58,550 nucleotides of DNA, from the NCBI GenBank assembly GCA_031549115.1, contig JAVBQJ010000145.1:1-58550 (forward strand). Direction: 5' to 3'. This document shows, piece after piece, positions 58,439 through 58,550 of the stretch. Both the position numbers and the translations under genes were made by a program. The stretch's first letter is position 1. Each line of letters begins with the position of its first letter. The notes below the pieces were generated by a model. The model was not told where the DNA came from, searched no databases, and saw nothing but the letters and a program-made list of their open reading frames with translations. This DNA comes from JAVBQJ01 sp031549115. GTDB taxonomy: Bacteria > Verrucomicrobiota > Lentisphaeria > Victivallales > Victivallaceae.

Positions 58439-58453
58439 TTGATATTCCGATTG
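58439..58453 (+). repeat. Right 15-bp direct repeat flanking the Fic/ATPase region
   Basis: TTGATATTCCGATTG, identical to 53063-53077. GC content rises again immediately beyond it, as expected at an island edge. Confidence 0.45.
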
Positions 58454-58466
58454 ACTATCGCATCAA

Positions 58467-58550
58467 ACGTGTTTTGGCGGAGCCGAAGCAACCGACCGAC
58501 CGAAAAGCTCCGGAGGAGCAGGTTGGTTGCGTAGGCGCAGCCCGCGCTCT
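58467..58550. repeat. Repeat-like GC-rich sequence with nested dyads at window end
   Basis: AACGTGTTTTGGCGGAGCCG then AAGCAACC resembles 24231-24256 with a few changes. Further on, GCTCCGGAGGAGC is a small palindrome enclosed by CAACC/GGTTG. No ORF is supported; the window ends inside it. Confidence 0.4.

Noticed and set aside
1..58550. tRNA, rRNA or riboswitch genes
   Set aside because: No cloverleaf, conserved rRNA segment or known riboswitch core was found by eye in the intergenic regions.

Overview
The window looks like a chromosomal segment of a Lentisphaerota bacterium of the Victivallis type. The reasons are a moderately high GC content, many LacI/GntR sugar regulators, many large secreted glycosidase-like proteins (DUF4838, DUF6259, GH38, GH36-like), and a set of pseudopilin-like proteins sharing the N-terminal block FTLIELLVVIAIIAILASM followed by LLPALSKARAAAQ. 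The lineage is inferred from family content; no rRNA or other marker gene is present.

Layout. 1-912: low-complexity edge and a small membrane/TPR-like gene. 1040-9381: two tandem cassettes, each regulator, then pseudopilin, then glycosidase-like enzyme, separated by related terminators and promoters. 9403-9752: the leftover 3' end of a deleted glycosidase copy and a 213-bp IS30-type mini-element. 9873-13810: a secreted Asp/Gly/His-rich protein, a small membrane protein, a 163-bp palindromic repeat, a membrane-anchored PstS-like protein and a sugar O-acetyltransferase. 13913-21536 (minus): regulator, pseudopilin, GH36-like enzyme, DUF6259 enzyme and ADP-ribosylglycohydrolase. 21827-37852: two GH38 alpha-mannosidases, two secreted uncharacterised glycosidase-like proteins, two more regulator/pseudopilin pairs in divergent arrangement, and one glycosidase ORF that runs without a stop into its pseudopilin. 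38124-45464: a hybrid histidine kinase, a lipoprotein and two short secretin-like proteins. 45583-46093: a degraded IS30-family copy. 46260-53028: a sixth cassette (GntR regulator, pseudopilin, DUF4838 enzyme, second glycosidase-like enzyme). 53192-54352: a Fic protein with its own wHTH. 54721-58199: a strongly AT-rich four-gene operon (wHTH-like protein, P-loop ATPase, small helical protein, PIN nuclease) that looks horizontally acquired.

How the parts fit. There are six regulators and six pseudopilins, each regulator next to one pseudopilin and one to several carbohydrate enzymes. Good sigma-70 promoters and dyad operators precede several regulators, which suggests autoregulated, substrate-specific units for host or plant glycans (mannose-containing ones among them, given two GH38 genes). 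The two secretin-like proteins, the lipoprotein and the many pseudopilins together suggest an envelope machine of type II secretion or type IV pilus ancestry; no assembly ATPase, inner-membrane platform or prepilin peptidase lies in the window. The AT-rich ATPase/PIN operon is the best candidate for an undescribed (possibly anti-phage) system.
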